DNA of 64,000 nt from Sulfidibacter corallicola (GCF_017498545.1 NZ_CP071793.1:62001-126000), one strand, 5' to 3'; numbered from the stretch's first letter, positions 36,972 through 46,449 are shown. A program made the numbers and translations. Notes: generated by a model not told the origin, from the letters alone.

Positions 36972-37838
36972 TCATTCGGTCTTGTCGAAAATTTGGTTCA
37001 GTCGATATGCCAGGCGAACGCCGGCCTGCTGCAGGCGTTTCTCGATGGCGGGTTTGTTCCGATCCGCGTAGGACTCGTCGATGGGGACCAGGTTGTTCTC
37101 CCCGGCGTCGGGAAGTTTGTAGGCGCGGGGACGCATTTTGAAAGATTCGCGAACCCAAACGCTGTAATCGGCGCGAGACCAACGACGCACCTGCTTGGTG
37201 GTGATTCGGGCGTTCAATCGAGCCGCATAGGTTTCGGCGGGAAGCTCCTCGCGCTCGATGATCGCCGAATCCCAGATCCAGTGCAGCGAGCCGTCACTGT
37301 CGCGCCAGGTCACCCGGACGTCGTTGCCACCACGATCCGTACCGTTGCCCACGTGCAGTGGTTGGTGGACATCGCCGACCAGGTGCGCGAAGAAACGAAG
37401 GGCGTTGATCTTCTCTTCTCGCGAGGCATCCGGGCTCAGCAACACGCGTTCGCAGTCCAGCATCTTGGGGTAGAGATACCCTTCCTTGAGTGGGTGATCG
37501 GTGCGTTCCAAGCGCTTCAGGGCCTGTTTGTCGGGAACCGTCAGATAGTGCCAAAAACGGTGATTCAGTCGATCGCGCCAGTCAGCGTCGTTGGAGAGGG
37601 ACTTGCCATTTTCTCGAGGGCTCCAAACGGGATCGGATCGGATTTCGTCAGCCCAGGTGCAGAGTTCGGCCATGCTGGTGTCGCCGAGCAGCTCGCGAAT
37701 CGCTTCGCGGGTCTTGGGAGTCAGGTGGGCCGCGGCGATGTGGCCCACGATGCGGTGGCCTTCATAACCCCAAGCCAGGACAGGTTGCGGCAGTACAAGT
37801 AGGGAAACGGCAAAAAGCGAAAAAAGAGTGCGCTTCAA
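36972..37838 (-). CDS. Secreted S1/P1-type nuclease
   Basis: 288 aa. A clear signal peptide (hydrophobic 4-17, cleavage after VLA) leaves Trp23 as the mature N-terminus, which is the first zinc ligand in the family. Other ligand blocks are GHRIVGHIA, CTWADEIR, HYLT, HLVGDVHQPLHVG and GNDVRV, with the Trp/His/Asp pattern of the trinuclear zinc site. The expected activity is hydrolysis of single-stranded nucleic acids or 3'-nucleotides outside the cytoplasm. It stands alone with its own terminator. Confidence 0.93.
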   Translation of the reverse strand: MKRTLFSLFAVSLLVLPQPVLAWGYEGHRIVGHIAAAHLTPKTREAIRELLGDTSMAELCTWADEIRSDPVWSPRENGKSLSNDADWRDRLNHRFWHYLTVPDKQALKRLERTDHPLKEGYLYPKMLDCERVLLSPDASREEKINALRFFAHLVGDVHQPLHVGNGTDRGGNDVRVTWRDSDGSLHWIWDSAIIEREELPAETYAARLNARITTKQVRRWSRADYSVWVRESFKMRPRAYKLPDAGENNLVPIDESYADRNKPAIEKRLQQAGVRLAYRLNQIFDKTE

Positions 37839-38377
37839 ATTCAGCTCCTCATGGAATCATCTGTCGAATCACGCGTGTCCATCCCGACGGCAAGCCGTGT
37901 AAAGGGAGACCATTCCGTTTTCAGGATGGATACGAACAAAGAAAAGGTACGATATCCGGCCATATTCGGACCGCTGCACCCAAGGCCGAGTGGTGAGGTG
38001 CAACGCGATGCAGCATCATTATACGGACGCGGCGGGCTTCGGGGAATGGTCCCTTTCCCCACGAGTCGCCATGTGCCGGCGACCCGCCTCACGCGAGGCT
38101 CGCTCCGGTTTGATCTTTGATCGGCGCTCTGATAATCTGAGCGGGCGCCACAAGCCGCTTTCCCAACCCATCCAGCCAATGTAGAACGCGCCTGTCCCCC
38201 ACCGACATTCCGAAACTCCCACGTATCGATGGAGCCTCGTTTTGGCCGCGGGATCACCGCAAAGCGGCACGGGCTGGGCCATATGGGTCGGGTCTACCGC
38301 GGAGCATTCGTGCTTCCTTCTCGTATGCTCCCTTAAGCACGAAGTCCATTTTCGTTTTCTAGAGGAGTAGCACATTC
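37839..38377. other. Intergenic region, no gene recognised
   Basis: 540 bp between the divergent nuclease and thioredoxin genes, so both promoters should be here. Small frames on both strands lack start signals. AGGAG at 38362-38366 is the ribosome binding site of the next gene. Confidence 0.35.
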
Positions 38378-39583
38378 ATGATTGCCAAGTTTCGTCTCAC
38401 GTCCCAAGCGCTGGTCCTTGTGCTCTGCGCTTGCCTATCCACGGTCGCTTTCGCCGCCGACACCCTGGATGCCGCTCGCGCCCAGGCCCGCAAGGAAAAG
38501 AAGCCGTTGCTGATCGATTTCTACGCCGAATGGTGCGGCCCCTGTAAGGTCTTCACCCGCGATTCCAAAAAGAACGCCGACATCAAGCAAAAGCTGAAAT
38601 CGGTCGTCCTGCTCAAGGTCGACGCGGAAAAAGGGAATGGGCTCCATTTGGCCGAACAATACGGCGTCAGTGGTTATCCCACCTTCGTTCTCGTCAATGC
38701 CGATCAGGAAGTCATCTATCGCTGGACCGGCTACAGCAAGGACCACTTCATCGGCCAAATCGACACCGCCCTGGAAGATCCCCGTCCCATCAGCCAGAAA
38801 ATTGCGTCCTACAAAAAGAAAAAGACCCTGAACACCGCGGCCTTCCTCGCCAACTACCATGTTTCCAAGGGCGAGTACGGCCAAGCCATCAAGCTGTATG
38901 AGGAAGCCGAGAGCCTGCGCGGCGCCAAGGATCCGTCGTACCAGTCGGACATTTGGGAAGTCAAATTCGAAATGTTCCGCCGTGAAGAGGAAGGCATCGA
39001 ATTCGCCGATCTGCATCGATCCGCCCAGCGCGCACTAGCCCAGGCGGACCACGAAACCGGCATGGACATCGCGAAGAGCATGATCTACCTGAGCAAGAAA
39101 GAAAAGAACCGCGAACAGTTGGTTGGCTATATCGGCAAGGCCATGGAAGTCGCCAAGGCCATGTCGCCCGAGCAAGCCAAAAAGGTGCCCATGATCTCGC
39201 TCAAAGCGGATCACCAGCTCTACATCGAGGGCAAGCCCGAAAAAGCCCTGGCCACCATCAAGACCGGCTACGACGCCGGCTGGGACGAGACGCCGGATGG
39301 ACTCAACCGCTTTGCCTGGTGGTGCTTCGAAAACGAGGTCAACCTGGAAGAGGCGAGCCGATTGGCCGCGAAGGGCGCGGCCCTGGCCGAACCGGGCAGC
39401 GATCGCGCCAACATTCTCGACACCCAGGCCGAGATCGAGAATGCCCGCGGCAACGTCGCCAAGGCGGTGGCCCTGATGGAAGAAGCCGTGCGCAATTATC
39501 CCGATCGAGCCTTTTTCAAACGCCAACTCGAGCGTTTCAAGAAAGCGCTGACGGAGTCGGAGGCCTCGATCAAGAAGAGCTGA
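38378..39583 (+). CDS. Exported thioredoxin-like protein with TPR-type C-terminal domain
   Basis: 401 aa from ATG 38378 with AGGAG upstream. A signal peptide ends near AFA (residue 26). Residues 30-140 are a thioredoxin fold with active site WCGPC (52-56) and cis-Pro in GYPTF. Residues 150-400 are helical repeats of TPR type (for example YGQAIKLYEEAE, EEASRLAAKGAALAE, VAKAVALMEEAVRNYP). A periplasmic disulfide reductase or thiol-redox carrier whose repeats bind a partner is the reasonable inference. A single-gene transcription unit ended by a terminator. Confidence 0.9.
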   Translation: MIAKFRLTSQALVLVLCACLSTVAFAADTLDAARAQARKEKKPLLIDFYAEWCGPCKVFTRDSKKNADIKQKLKSVVLLKVDAEKGNGLHLAEQYGVSGYPTFVLVNADQEVIYRWTGYSKDHFIGQIDTALEDPRPISQKIASYKKKKTLNTAAFLANYHVSKGEYGQAIKLYEEAESLRGAKDPSYQSDIWEVKFEMFRREEEGIEFADLHRSAQRALAQADHETGMDIAKSMIYLSKKEKNREQLVGYIGKAMEVAKAMSPEQAKKVPMISLKADHQLYIEGKPEKALATIKTGYDAGWDETPDGLNRFAWWCFENEVNLEEASRLAAKGAALAEPGSDRANILDTQAEIENARGNVAKAVALMEEAVRNYPDRAFFKRQLERFKKALTESEASIKKS

Positions 39584-39607
39584 TCGCGACCTTCCCCTGA
39601 ATACCCA

Positions 39608-39644
39608 ACGGGCGACCCATCTGAAATGCCGGGCCGCCCGTTTT
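39608..39644 (+). terminator. Rho-independent terminator after thioredoxin gene
   Basis: ACGGGCGxCCC and GGGxCGCCCGT arms (one internal mismatch) with a 12-nt loop, followed by TTTT. Confidence 0.75.
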
Positions 39645-40122
39645 GCGTTCGAACCGTACGAGCCGGGAAAACATGTCGAAGCCACCCATCACGAGAATGC
39701 CCGCATGCCGAGACCGACGGGACGACCGCGGCTTGGCCGGTCCGCCTGGCGGATCCTCCCCGTGTTTTCCCATCGGTCGCGGTTTCGCCGCACTCCTTCT
39801 GTCCCCCAACGGACAAACCGCGTTTTTCCCAAAAAACCAAAAATAACCCTGAGCCAATTTGATCAGTTTTTTCGCAGGCATAAGTAGAGACTCCAAAGTC
39901 TTCACAAACGGGTCTGCCGAACACTCCTCTGGCAGCACTCCGTGAGTTCTGATGCAACACCGGGGAGGGAGCACATCCCTCCCTACCTCAGCCAGAGAAT
40001 CCCGGTCTTGCCTGCGATGAGGCCCCATTGCTTGTGTTTGGATGCCAGATCGATTGGTTTCACTCCCGCGGTGAAGGGAAGCCGGGTCCATCTCCGCCGC
40101 TACCGGGCTCCGAGCGCGGCCG
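39645..40122. other. Intergenic region upstream of ECF sigma factor
   Basis: About 480 bp with no supported gene. No ECF-type promoter motif was assigned. Confidence 0.3.
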
Positions 40123-40722
40123 ATGAGCACCGGGAAAAGGTACAAGAGCGCCAAACACGATCGCGTCACCGACTACCTCGAAAGCTGGGAGCGCGGTGAT
40201 CCCGAGGGCTTGGAACGACTCATGGAGCTGGTATATGGCGAGTTGTGCGTCATCGCGCGCGGCCATTTGAACCGCGAACGCCAGAATCACCCGTTCAATA
40301 CCGAGACCCTGGTCAATGAAATGTACCTGCGGATGTTCCAGCAGAAGCGACACCGCTTCGAGAACCGCATTCATTTTTTCGGCATCGCGGCGCGCTTGAT
40401 GAGACAGATCCTGGTGGATTACGCGCGCAGCAACAACGCCTTCAAGCGCCGATTGAACCACAGTGCCCTCACCGAGAAACTGGACATCGAGATGGTGGAG
40501 GAGCTGACCAGCGACCGTGCGGTCGAATTGATGAAGCTGGACGAAGCGCTCAAAGTCTTGATGCGCATGGATGCGAACAAGGCCCGGATCGTCGAGCTGC
40601 GCTACTTCGCGGGATTCACGATCGAGGAGGCCGCGGAGGCGCTCGGCGTCTCACCGGCCACCGTCAAGCGCGAATGGACCTTTACGAAGGCTTGGCTGCA
40701 GCGCTATATCAGCCACGGCTGA
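40123..40722 (+). CDS. ECF-subfamily RNA polymerase sigma factor
   Basis: 199 aa. Region 2 is HLNRERQNHPFNTETLVNEMYLRMF, then FFGIAARLMRQILVDYARSN; region 4 is ELRYFAGFTIEEAAEALGVSPATVKREW. This is the TIGR02999-type group common in Acidobacteria and Planctomycetes, in which a Ser/Thr protein kinase often controls the sigma factor. Here neither a kinase nor an anti-sigma gene is adjacent; the next gene is convergent. Regulon unknown. Confidence 0.93.
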   Translation: MSTGKRYKSAKHDRVTDYLESWERGDPEGLERLMELVYGELCVIARGHLNRERQNHPFNTETLVNEMYLRMFQQKRHRFENRIHFFGIAARLMRQILVDYARSNNAFKRRLNHSALTEKLDIEMVEELTSDRAVELMKLDEALKVLMRMDANKARIVELRYFAGFTIEEAAEALGVSPATVKREWTFTKAWLQRYISHG

Positions 40723-40845
40723 GCCGAATCCCGCAACCGCGGACAGTGCGCACGTGGACGGTACAACCACCCACGAGGCGCTCGCGAACCGTGCAAAGGC
40801 GATGGCGGCCGCTCGAGATTGGCTCAGCCGTTGCGCCAAGTCCGC

Positions 40846-41919
40846 TCAGGAGCCGGGTTCTTCCTGGATACGCTTTTGCACGGCCACCATGAAGCCTTCG
40901 ATCCAGGTCTTGCCGCCGTCGTAGGAACGGTCGGCTCGCCAACTGAAGCGGTCTTTTTCGATGTCGTAGAAGAACACTTTCTGGATGAACGGCCGGCCGC
41001 GGCGGTCGGTGCTTTCGAATTGGCCTTCGAGATTGCCTTTCTCGTCAAAGGCCCCTTCCATCAGCCAGGTATTGTCGCGGGGCTGGTTCACGGGGATGTA
41101 AGTCATGACCCACTTGCGCGAGACCGGATCGAACGAGCGAATGGTCGGCCCACCGGCGCCGACCCAGCCGACCGCCCGCCACTCGTCCTGGATACCGAAC
41201 CCTTCGCTGGCGAATTTCGCGGTCCAGATGCCCTTGACCGGCTGGCCGTAGCGCTTGTTTTCGATGTCCACCATCGATTTGACTTCGTTTTCCCAACTTC
41301 CCAACAGGAAGGCGAACTGGGCGGTTTCCATGGGAGCACGGGGATGCATGCCCTCGGGTAGACCCTTGATGGAGCCGGCCAGTTCACGCCGGCTTTGCCA
41401 AAAGGACTCCGCCCGACGGCGCAGCTCGGCCTGGTCACCCTGTTCCCAGGTCGCCTTGGCATCGAATCCGGGCAGGCGCGCGAACAGGTAGAGCTTGTCG
41501 TCGATGATCTTGAAATTCTCGGGATCACTGGGAAAGCGCAGGTTTCCGAATCCCAACTTCTGTGGATCGGCTCCCGCGCCAAGCGCACACCAACCGCCGA
41601 AACGCGGCGCATACCTGTCGGGGTTCTTCTGGAAGGCCTTGCGGTTCGCCTTGGTGGCGAAGTGGTACACGACGCCCTCGTGGGTGGCCTCGATGCCCGG
41701 CTTGCCCTCGAGCGCCTTGCCCTCGGTGAAATAGGCGACCGGGTCATGACCGCCAATACCCACATTGTGTTCATCGACCTGGAAATACCAGGACGGCCCC
41801 TGTTGGGCCATGACCGATACAGACAATCCGAACCAGATCACCAACATCAGGGTGCGCAACCCAAGGCCGCGCCACCGCTCGGCATTCATGTCCTCGCCGC
41901 ATTGTTTCCGAGTTCCCAT
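40846..41919 (-). CDS. Exported YHS-domain protein with DUF1579-like C-terminal domain
   Basis: 357 aa from ATG 41919, supported by AGGAGG 8 nt upstream; ATG 41889 is a weaker alternative. A long n-region precedes a signal peptide ending SVMAQQ (about residue 40). Residues 45-110 are a YHS domain (GIGGHDPVAYFTEG, YHFATKANRKAFQKNPDRYAPRFGGWCALG), a small metal- or copper-linked module. Residues 190-357 form a beta-barrel-like domain (FLLGSWENEV, DEWRAVGW, TIRSFDPVSRKWVMTY, VFFYDIEKDRFSWRAD) like DUF1579 lipocalin-type proteins. The combination suggests a periplasmic binding protein; the ligand is unknown. Confidence 0.82.
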   Translation of the reverse strand: MGTRKQCGEDMNAERWRGLGLRTLMLVIWFGLSVSVMAQQGPSWYFQVDEHNVGIGGHDPVAYFTEGKALEGKPGIEATHEGVVYHFATKANRKAFQKNPDRYAPRFGGWCALGAGADPQKLGFGNLRFPSDPENFKIIDDKLYLFARLPGFDAKATWEQGDQAELRRRAESFWQSRRELAGSIKGLPEGMHPRAPMETAQFAFLLGSWENEVKSMVDIENKRYGQPVKGIWTAKFASEGFGIQDEWRAVGWVGAGGPTIRSFDPVSRKWVMTYIPVNQPRDNTWLMEGAFDEKGNLEGQFESTDRRGRPFIQKVFFYDIEKDRFSWRADRSYDGGKTWIEGFMVAVQKRIQEEPGS

Positions 41920-42129
41920 CGCGTAATCCTCCTCAGCTTCTTGTGTTCGGGCGGCCTGCTGGCCTTGGCCCCGACGGTGGAGGTGTACGCGGATGGATTC
42001 AGCGGAGCGGGACGACTGACGCGAGCGTGGCGATTTTTGACGTGAACGGGCCTGCCGTGCCGGGGCGAGTGGGGCCGATGCGGTTGCAAAGGGACCCCGA
42101 ACTCGTCCCGGCGCCGTCGACGTTTCGGT

Positions 42130-43257
42130 TCAGGCTTCGGATGCCACATCCCAAGCGCGTTTGGTGCCGACATAGCGACCCTTGGGGCGAATCAGACGGC
42201 CGACGGCAATCTGCTCCATCGAATGCGCACACCAGCCGACGACGCGTGCCATGGCGAAGATGGAGGAGAAGACGTCCTGGTGAAAGTCCAGACCGTGTAA
42301 CAGCAGGGCGGTGTAGTACTCCACGTTGGTGTTCAATCGGCGATCCGGTTTGAATTCGGCCAGCAGTTCCAGGGCCACGCGTTCGACGTGCGTCGCCAAT
42401 TCGTAGAGTTCGCGGTTCCGGCCGCTCGTAGCCAACCGTTGAGCCGCTTCGGACAAGACCTCGGCGCGCGGATCGCGAACCCTGTACACGCGATGGCCGA
42501 AACCCATCAAGCGCTCACCGCGCTCGAGCTTGGCGCGCAGGAACGGTCGGGCGTTTTCCGCGGTACCGATATCGAACACCGTCTGCAGGGCCGGTCCCGG
42601 TGCGCCACCGTGCAGTGGGCCCTTCAAGGCCCCGACCGCACCCACCACCGCCGAGATCAGGTCCGAACCGGTGGAGATGATGACGCGCGCGGTGAAGGTG
42701 GAGGCATTCAAGCCGTGGTCGACCACGGTGTTGAGATAGGTTTCCAGGGCGCGAACGCGCGCGGCGTCCGGTTCGTCACCGGAAAGCATGTAGAGGAAAT
42801 TGGCGGCGTGCCCCAGGTCCTCGCGCGGTTCGATCACCTCTTGACCGGCGCGCAACCGCTGGTAGGCGGCCACGATGACGGGAAAGGCCGCGGTGGCCCG
42901 CTTGGCCTCCCGGTTCACGTCGCCATCGACACAACCCAAGGTCAGCCCGGCGGCCGCCATGCGCAACGCGTCCATCGCCGGGATTTCTTCCCGCGCCGCC
43001 TCGCGCAGCAACGCCAACACGGCTTCGGGCAAGGTGCGCAGCCCTGCCAACTCGGCGCGCAACGCCTCCCGTTCGGCCGCATTCGGTCGCCTGCCGTGCC
43101 AAAACAGCCAGGCCGTCTCTTCGAAGGTGGCCGCAGGGGCCAACTCCTCCACGGGATAGCCGTGAAGCAACAGGGAACCGCGCTCGCCATCGACGCAACT
43201 GAGGTGCGTCTCGGCAGCGACGACGCCCTCCAAACCAGAAAAACTCGTGACAGTCAT
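42130..43257 (-). CDS. Citrate synthase (small, 2-methylcitrate synthase-like type)
   Basis: 375 aa from ATG 43257 with GGAGG 8 nt upstream. Active-site blocks are present: GPLHGGAPG (first His), MGFGHRVYRVRDPR (second His and Arg) and NVEYYTALLL, where Glu takes the place of the usual Asp, as in several small bacterial citrate synthases. C-terminal RPKGRYVG is also typical. Condenses oxaloacetate with acetyl-CoA, or propionyl-CoA if it is a methylcitrate synthase. It is divergent from a helix-turn-helix/citrate-synthase fusion that probably regulates it. Confidence 0.94.
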   Translation of the reverse strand: MTVTSFSGLEGVVAAETHLSCVDGERGSLLLHGYPVEELAPAATFEETAWLFWHGRRPNAAEREALRAELAGLRTLPEAVLALLREAAREEIPAMDALRMAAAGLTLGCVDGDVNREAKRATAAFPVIVAAYQRLRAGQEVIEPREDLGHAANFLYMLSGDEPDAARVRALETYLNTVVDHGLNASTFTARVIISTGSDLISAVVGAVGALKGPLHGGAPGPALQTVFDIGTAENARPFLRAKLERGERLMGFGHRVYRVRDPRAEVLSEAAQRLATSGRNRELYELATHVERVALELLAEFKPDRRLNTNVEYYTALLLHGLDFHQDVFSSIFAMARVVGWCAHSMEQIAVGRLIRPKGRYVGTKRAWDVASEA

Positions 43258-43475
43258 GATAGGGGCCCTCCAAATATTCAGTGCCCATCCGGAACCCACG
43301 TTTCACGAAGCGAATGGGATGGATCGACACACTCCCAATGCATAGGGACCGTACCCGTCCGCGCGGCACATCTCGGGAGTTGGAGGGTGCACCGAATTCG
43401 GACCGGTACCGACTCGATTCACCGATGGCGGCGAAGCCCGTCCCATCGGACATGTTGATTGTTGATTCACATATT

Positions 43476-43504
43476 CATGTTGTCAACATTGATTCAATAA
43501 TCAA
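43476..43504. promoter_or_regulatory. Palindromic operator candidates between divergent citrate synthase genes
   Basis: An AT-rich island in otherwise GC-rich DNA. It contains ATGTTG-T-CAACAT (43476-43488, perfect) directly joined to ATTGAT-TCAATA-ATCAAT (43487-43504, perfect arms). Further TTGATTGTTGATT repeats lie just before. Likely binding sites for the adjacent HTH-citrate synthase protein. Confidence 0.55.
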
Positions 43505-43575
43505 TGTATACATCCACCCGTTCGATCTTCCGACGACCCGTTGCCGCCGGCCACCAGACCTGCTTGAATAGGCCC

Positions 43576-44868
43576 ATGACCGATTTGCGTACTTCCGACT
43601 ACTTGACCTCCAAGCAGGCCGCCGAACTCTTGGGTGTCAGCCTGCCCACCCTTTACGCCTATGTCAGCCGCGGCCTGTTGCGCTCGCGACCCGATCGCGA
43701 TCCCCGCAAACGCCTGTACGCCCGAGTCGAAGTGGAGGCGTTGCTGCAAGGCCGAGAAATTCGTCGGGATCCCGGCCAGGCGGCCGCCAAATCCCTGCAA
43801 TGGGGACCGCCGCTGCTGGATTCGGCCATCACCCTGATCCGCGAGGGCCGATTCTTTTATCGCGGGCTCGATGCAGTGGACCTGAGCGACACGCGGAGAC
43901 TGGAGCAGGTCGCCCGCTGGCTTTGGTTGGGCGAAACGAGCGACGACAACCCTGCCCCACGCACGCGAGTGATCCCCAAGCATTGGCGACCGACGCTGAC
44001 CCGATTCCCGGCTCGTCACCCGGGCGAACTCATGCAATTGCTCGTGCGCCTGGCCGCCGCCGAAGACGATGCGGGCTTCAACCTACGCCCGGAAGCCGTA
44101 GCCAAAACCGGTGAACGGCTGTTGGCGATCTTCGCCGCGAATGCCGCCGGTGGCGATCATTACGCCCACTCGATGGCGGCCACCCTGCAGCGCGCCTGGT
44201 CCACCGGCGATCCGCGTCCGGAAATCGAGCGGGCCCTGAACGGCGCGCTCATCCTGTGTGCCGACCACGAATTGAACATTTCCTCGTTTACGGCACGTTG
44301 TGTGGCCGCCGCGGGGGCCTCGCCCTACGAGGTCGTCAACGCGGGCCTCTCGGCCCTGCGTGGCATGCACCACGGCGGCCATTCGGATCGGGCCGAGGCG
44401 CTGCTGCGCCACCTGCTGGAGCGGGACGACCCGGCCAGCCCCCAATTCGCCGAGCGGGGACGAGCCGAGCTGAGCGCCAGATTGGCACGCGGGGACGAGC
44501 TGCCGGGCTACGGGCAAAAACTCTATCCCGATGGCGACCCCCGCTTCCACGCGCTCAAGCGGCTGACCCAGGCCGCCTTTCCCGACGAGCCACGGGTTCA
44601 CGCCTGTTTCGCGGTGATTCGCGCCGGTGCGGAGCTCCTCGGCGAGCACCCCACGGTGGATTACGGCCTGGCCGCACTGGCCGTGGGTCTGGGCCTGCCC
44701 CCGGGCAGTGCCTGGCACCTGTTCGCCATGGGTCGCTGTGTCGGCTGGTTGGCCCACGCCATCGAGCAATACCAGGACTCGTTCATTCGCCCTCGGGCCC
44801 GCTACGTGGGTCCACCCCCCGCCCCCCGATCCGGGAACGACGACCCGCGCGGCGGCCCGGGAGCCTGA
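43576..44868 (+). CDS. Helix-turn-helix/citrate-synthase fusion protein (putative regulator)
   Basis: 430 aa from ATG 43576. Residues 8-60 are an excisionase/MerR-like helix-turn-helix (DYLTSKQAAELLGVSLPTLY, then RKRLYARVEVEALL). Residues 75-420 are a citrate synthase fold: LNISSFTARCVAAAG, GMHHGGHSD (first catalytic His kept), GYGQKLYPDGDPR (the GFGHR position, where His is replaced by Gln), and TVDYGLAALAVGLGLP (Asp kept), ending FIRPRARYVG. Loss of one catalytic His while the fold and ligand pockets are kept suggests a sensor of acetyl-CoA, oxaloacetate or citrate controlling the divergent citrate synthase gene. Residual enzymatic activity cannot be excluded. Confidence 0.88.
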   Translation: MTDLRTSDYLTSKQAAELLGVSLPTLYAYVSRGLLRSRPDRDPRKRLYARVEVEALLQGREIRRDPGQAAAKSLQWGPPLLDSAITLIREGRFFYRGLDAVDLSDTRRLEQVARWLWLGETSDDNPAPRTRVIPKHWRPTLTRFPARHPGELMQLLVRLAAAEDDAGFNLRPEAVAKTGERLLAIFAANAAGGDHYAHSMAATLQRAWSTGDPRPEIERALNGALILCADHELNISSFTARCVAAAGASPYEVVNAGLSALRGMHHGGHSDRAEALLRHLLERDDPASPQFAERGRAELSARLARGDELPGYGQKLYPDGDPRFHALKRLTQAAFPDEPRVHACFAVIRAGAELLGEHPTVDYGLAALAVGLGLPPGSAWHLFAMGRCVGWLAHAIEQYQDSFIRPRARYVGPPPAPRSGNDDPRGGPGA

Positions 44869-45067
44869 TCACCAGCCGCCACGATCTTGGACAGCCAGCC
44901 CCTGACGATATCCGCCAATGATTGCAACGCCGCTTTGCGCAAAGGGACGCTCGGCAGGATCCAACCCTCTGGCATAATGGGCCCATGCAACATCAATCTC
45001 ACCCAGAACGAAGCACACTCATCAATCGAGCCTGGACCTGCGGGATTCCGGGCTTCAAGGAGCTATC

Positions 45068-46336
45068 ATGACCAAAACGAGCATCATCGGTGCCTACAAC
45101 ACCCCATTCGGTGCTTTTGTCCAGAAAAACCGGGAGACCGGTGAGGTCACGGACCTCAAATCGTTTTATGACTTGATCATCGAAGCCGGCCGCGGCGCCA
45201 TCGCCGACGCGGGCCTGGAAGCCAAGGATATCGATGCCGTGTGGGTCGGCGCCTGCTCGCCCTCCAAGTTCGTCAACCAGGAACACGTGGCACCGCTTGC
45301 CGTGGAAATCGCGCCCGAAGCCTTTCGTTTCAAACCCATGACGCGTACCGAAGGCGCCTGTGCCTCTTCTTCCGTGGCGCTGTACAACGCAATCTACGCG
45401 GTCGAGTCGGGTCGCTTCAAGAACGTCCTGGTCCTCGGAGTCGAGAAGATGAACCTGTTGGATACCAAGGGCGTGACCCATGCCCTGGCCTGCTCCTCCT
45501 ACTGGCCCAGCGAGGGCTCTCGCGGCATGACCTTCCCCGGCCTCTTCGCCGAACTCGCCAAGAGCTATTTCGCCCATCACCAATTCGAAGAGTCGCTGTG
45601 GCGCAACATGTTGGCCCACGTTTCGGCGCTGGCCTACCGCAACGGTGCCGTCAACCCGCTGGCCCACTTCGGCCCCGGCGGCCTGCCCGAAAAGCGAGGC
45701 CTGCTGACCCCCGAGGCCATTTTGGCCATGCCCGAGGAAGGTCGCGGCAGCAACCCGTTGGTGGCGCCGCCGCTGAAGCTTCACGATTGCTCGCTCGTTT
45801 CGGACGGTGCCGCGGCAGTGGTCGTCACCTCGACCGACAACGCCAAAGCCCATCGCGACGAAGTGGTGGAAATCGCCGGGATCGGTCACGCGGTGGAGCG
45901 CAGCGCGCTGGAAGTGCGCCAGAACATGCACACGTTGGAAGGGGCCAAGCACGCCTGTAAATTGGCGTTCGACGAAGCGGGCGTCACCATCGACGACGTC
46001 CACATGGCCGAGGTTCACGACTGCTTCACCATCAACCAGCTACTCTGTACCGAAGCACTCGGTCTCGCCGAAGACGGCCGAGCCGGTTTCGACTATATGG
46101 ATGGTCGCTTCGACCATCGCGACCGATGCCCCGTCAACCTTTCCGGGGGCTTGAAGGCCAAGGGCCATCCGGTCGGCGCCACCGGCGTCTCGATGCACGC
46201 GATGGCCTACAAACACCTGATGGACGAGCCGATCGGGCAAACCCGCGAGCAAGGCACGCCGGAAGTGGGCGTGGTGTTGAACGTCGGCGGCGCCGCGGTC
46301 AGCAACTGCGCCACGGTTCTGCGCCGGTCACGCTAA
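45068..46336 (+). CDS. Thiolase-family protein (SCP-x/acetyl-CoA acetyltransferase type)
   Basis: 422 aa from ATG 45068 with AAGGAG 6 nt upstream. Nucleophilic Cys98 in TEGACASSS, then EVHDCFTINQ (His), GHPVGATG (His) and a C-terminal NCATVL. The long segment between and the HDCF block resemble the SCP-x-like thiolases used in branched or steroid side-chain degradation more than classical AtoB. No SCP2 or hydratase partner gene is adjacent. Cleaves or forms 3-ketoacyl-CoA. Confidence 0.92.
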   Translation: MTKTSIIGAYNTPFGAFVQKNRETGEVTDLKSFYDLIIEAGRGAIADAGLEAKDIDAVWVGACSPSKFVNQEHVAPLAVEIAPEAFRFKPMTRTEGACASSSVALYNAIYAVESGRFKNVLVLGVEKMNLLDTKGVTHALACSSYWPSEGSRGMTFPGLFAELAKSYFAHHQFEESLWRNMLAHVSALAYRNGAVNPLAHFGPGGLPEKRGLLTPEAILAMPEEGRGSNPLVAPPLKLHDCSLVSDGAAAVVVTSTDNAKAHRDEVVEIAGIGHAVERSALEVRQNMHTLEGAKHACKLAFDEAGVTIDDVHMAEVHDCFTINQLLCTEALGLAEDGRAGFDYMDGRFDHRDRCPVNLSGGLKAKGHPVGATGVSMHAMAYKHLMDEPIGQTREQGTPEVGVVLNVGGAAVSNCATVLRRSR

Positions 46337-46341
46337 CTCGT

Positions 46342-46395
46342 GCCCATCCGGTTCGGATCCGGTGCCACATCCCGGATCGTTCGAACTGGATGGGC
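46342..46395. terminator. Long hairpin between convergent genes
   Basis: GCCCATCCGGTTCG and CGAACTGGATGGGC pair over 14 bp with one wobble, enclosing a 7-bp GATCCGG/CCGGATC stem. The loop is 9 nt and there is a 3-nt bulge. No T-run on either side, so termination is uncertain despite its place between converging genes. Confidence 0.45.
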
Positions 46396-46449
46396 TTGGT
46401 TCCCGGTACCGGCGGCGCCGATCAGGGAGCCCCTTCAGCTTCGATCGAG

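Noticed and set aside
36538..37071. 177-aa plus-strand frame
   Set aside because: It crosses the terminator and the 3' end of the S1/P1 nuclease gene, has no ribosome binding site and has unlikely composition.
38019..38375. 118-aa minus-strand frame
   Set aside because: Cys/Arg/Trp-rich non-protein-like composition in a promoter region, with its start over the ribosome binding site of the thioredoxin gene.
39570..40169. 199-aa minus-strand frame between thioredoxin and sigma-factor genes
   Set aside because: It overlaps the thioredoxin terminator and the start of the sigma gene, and shows no domain or start signal.
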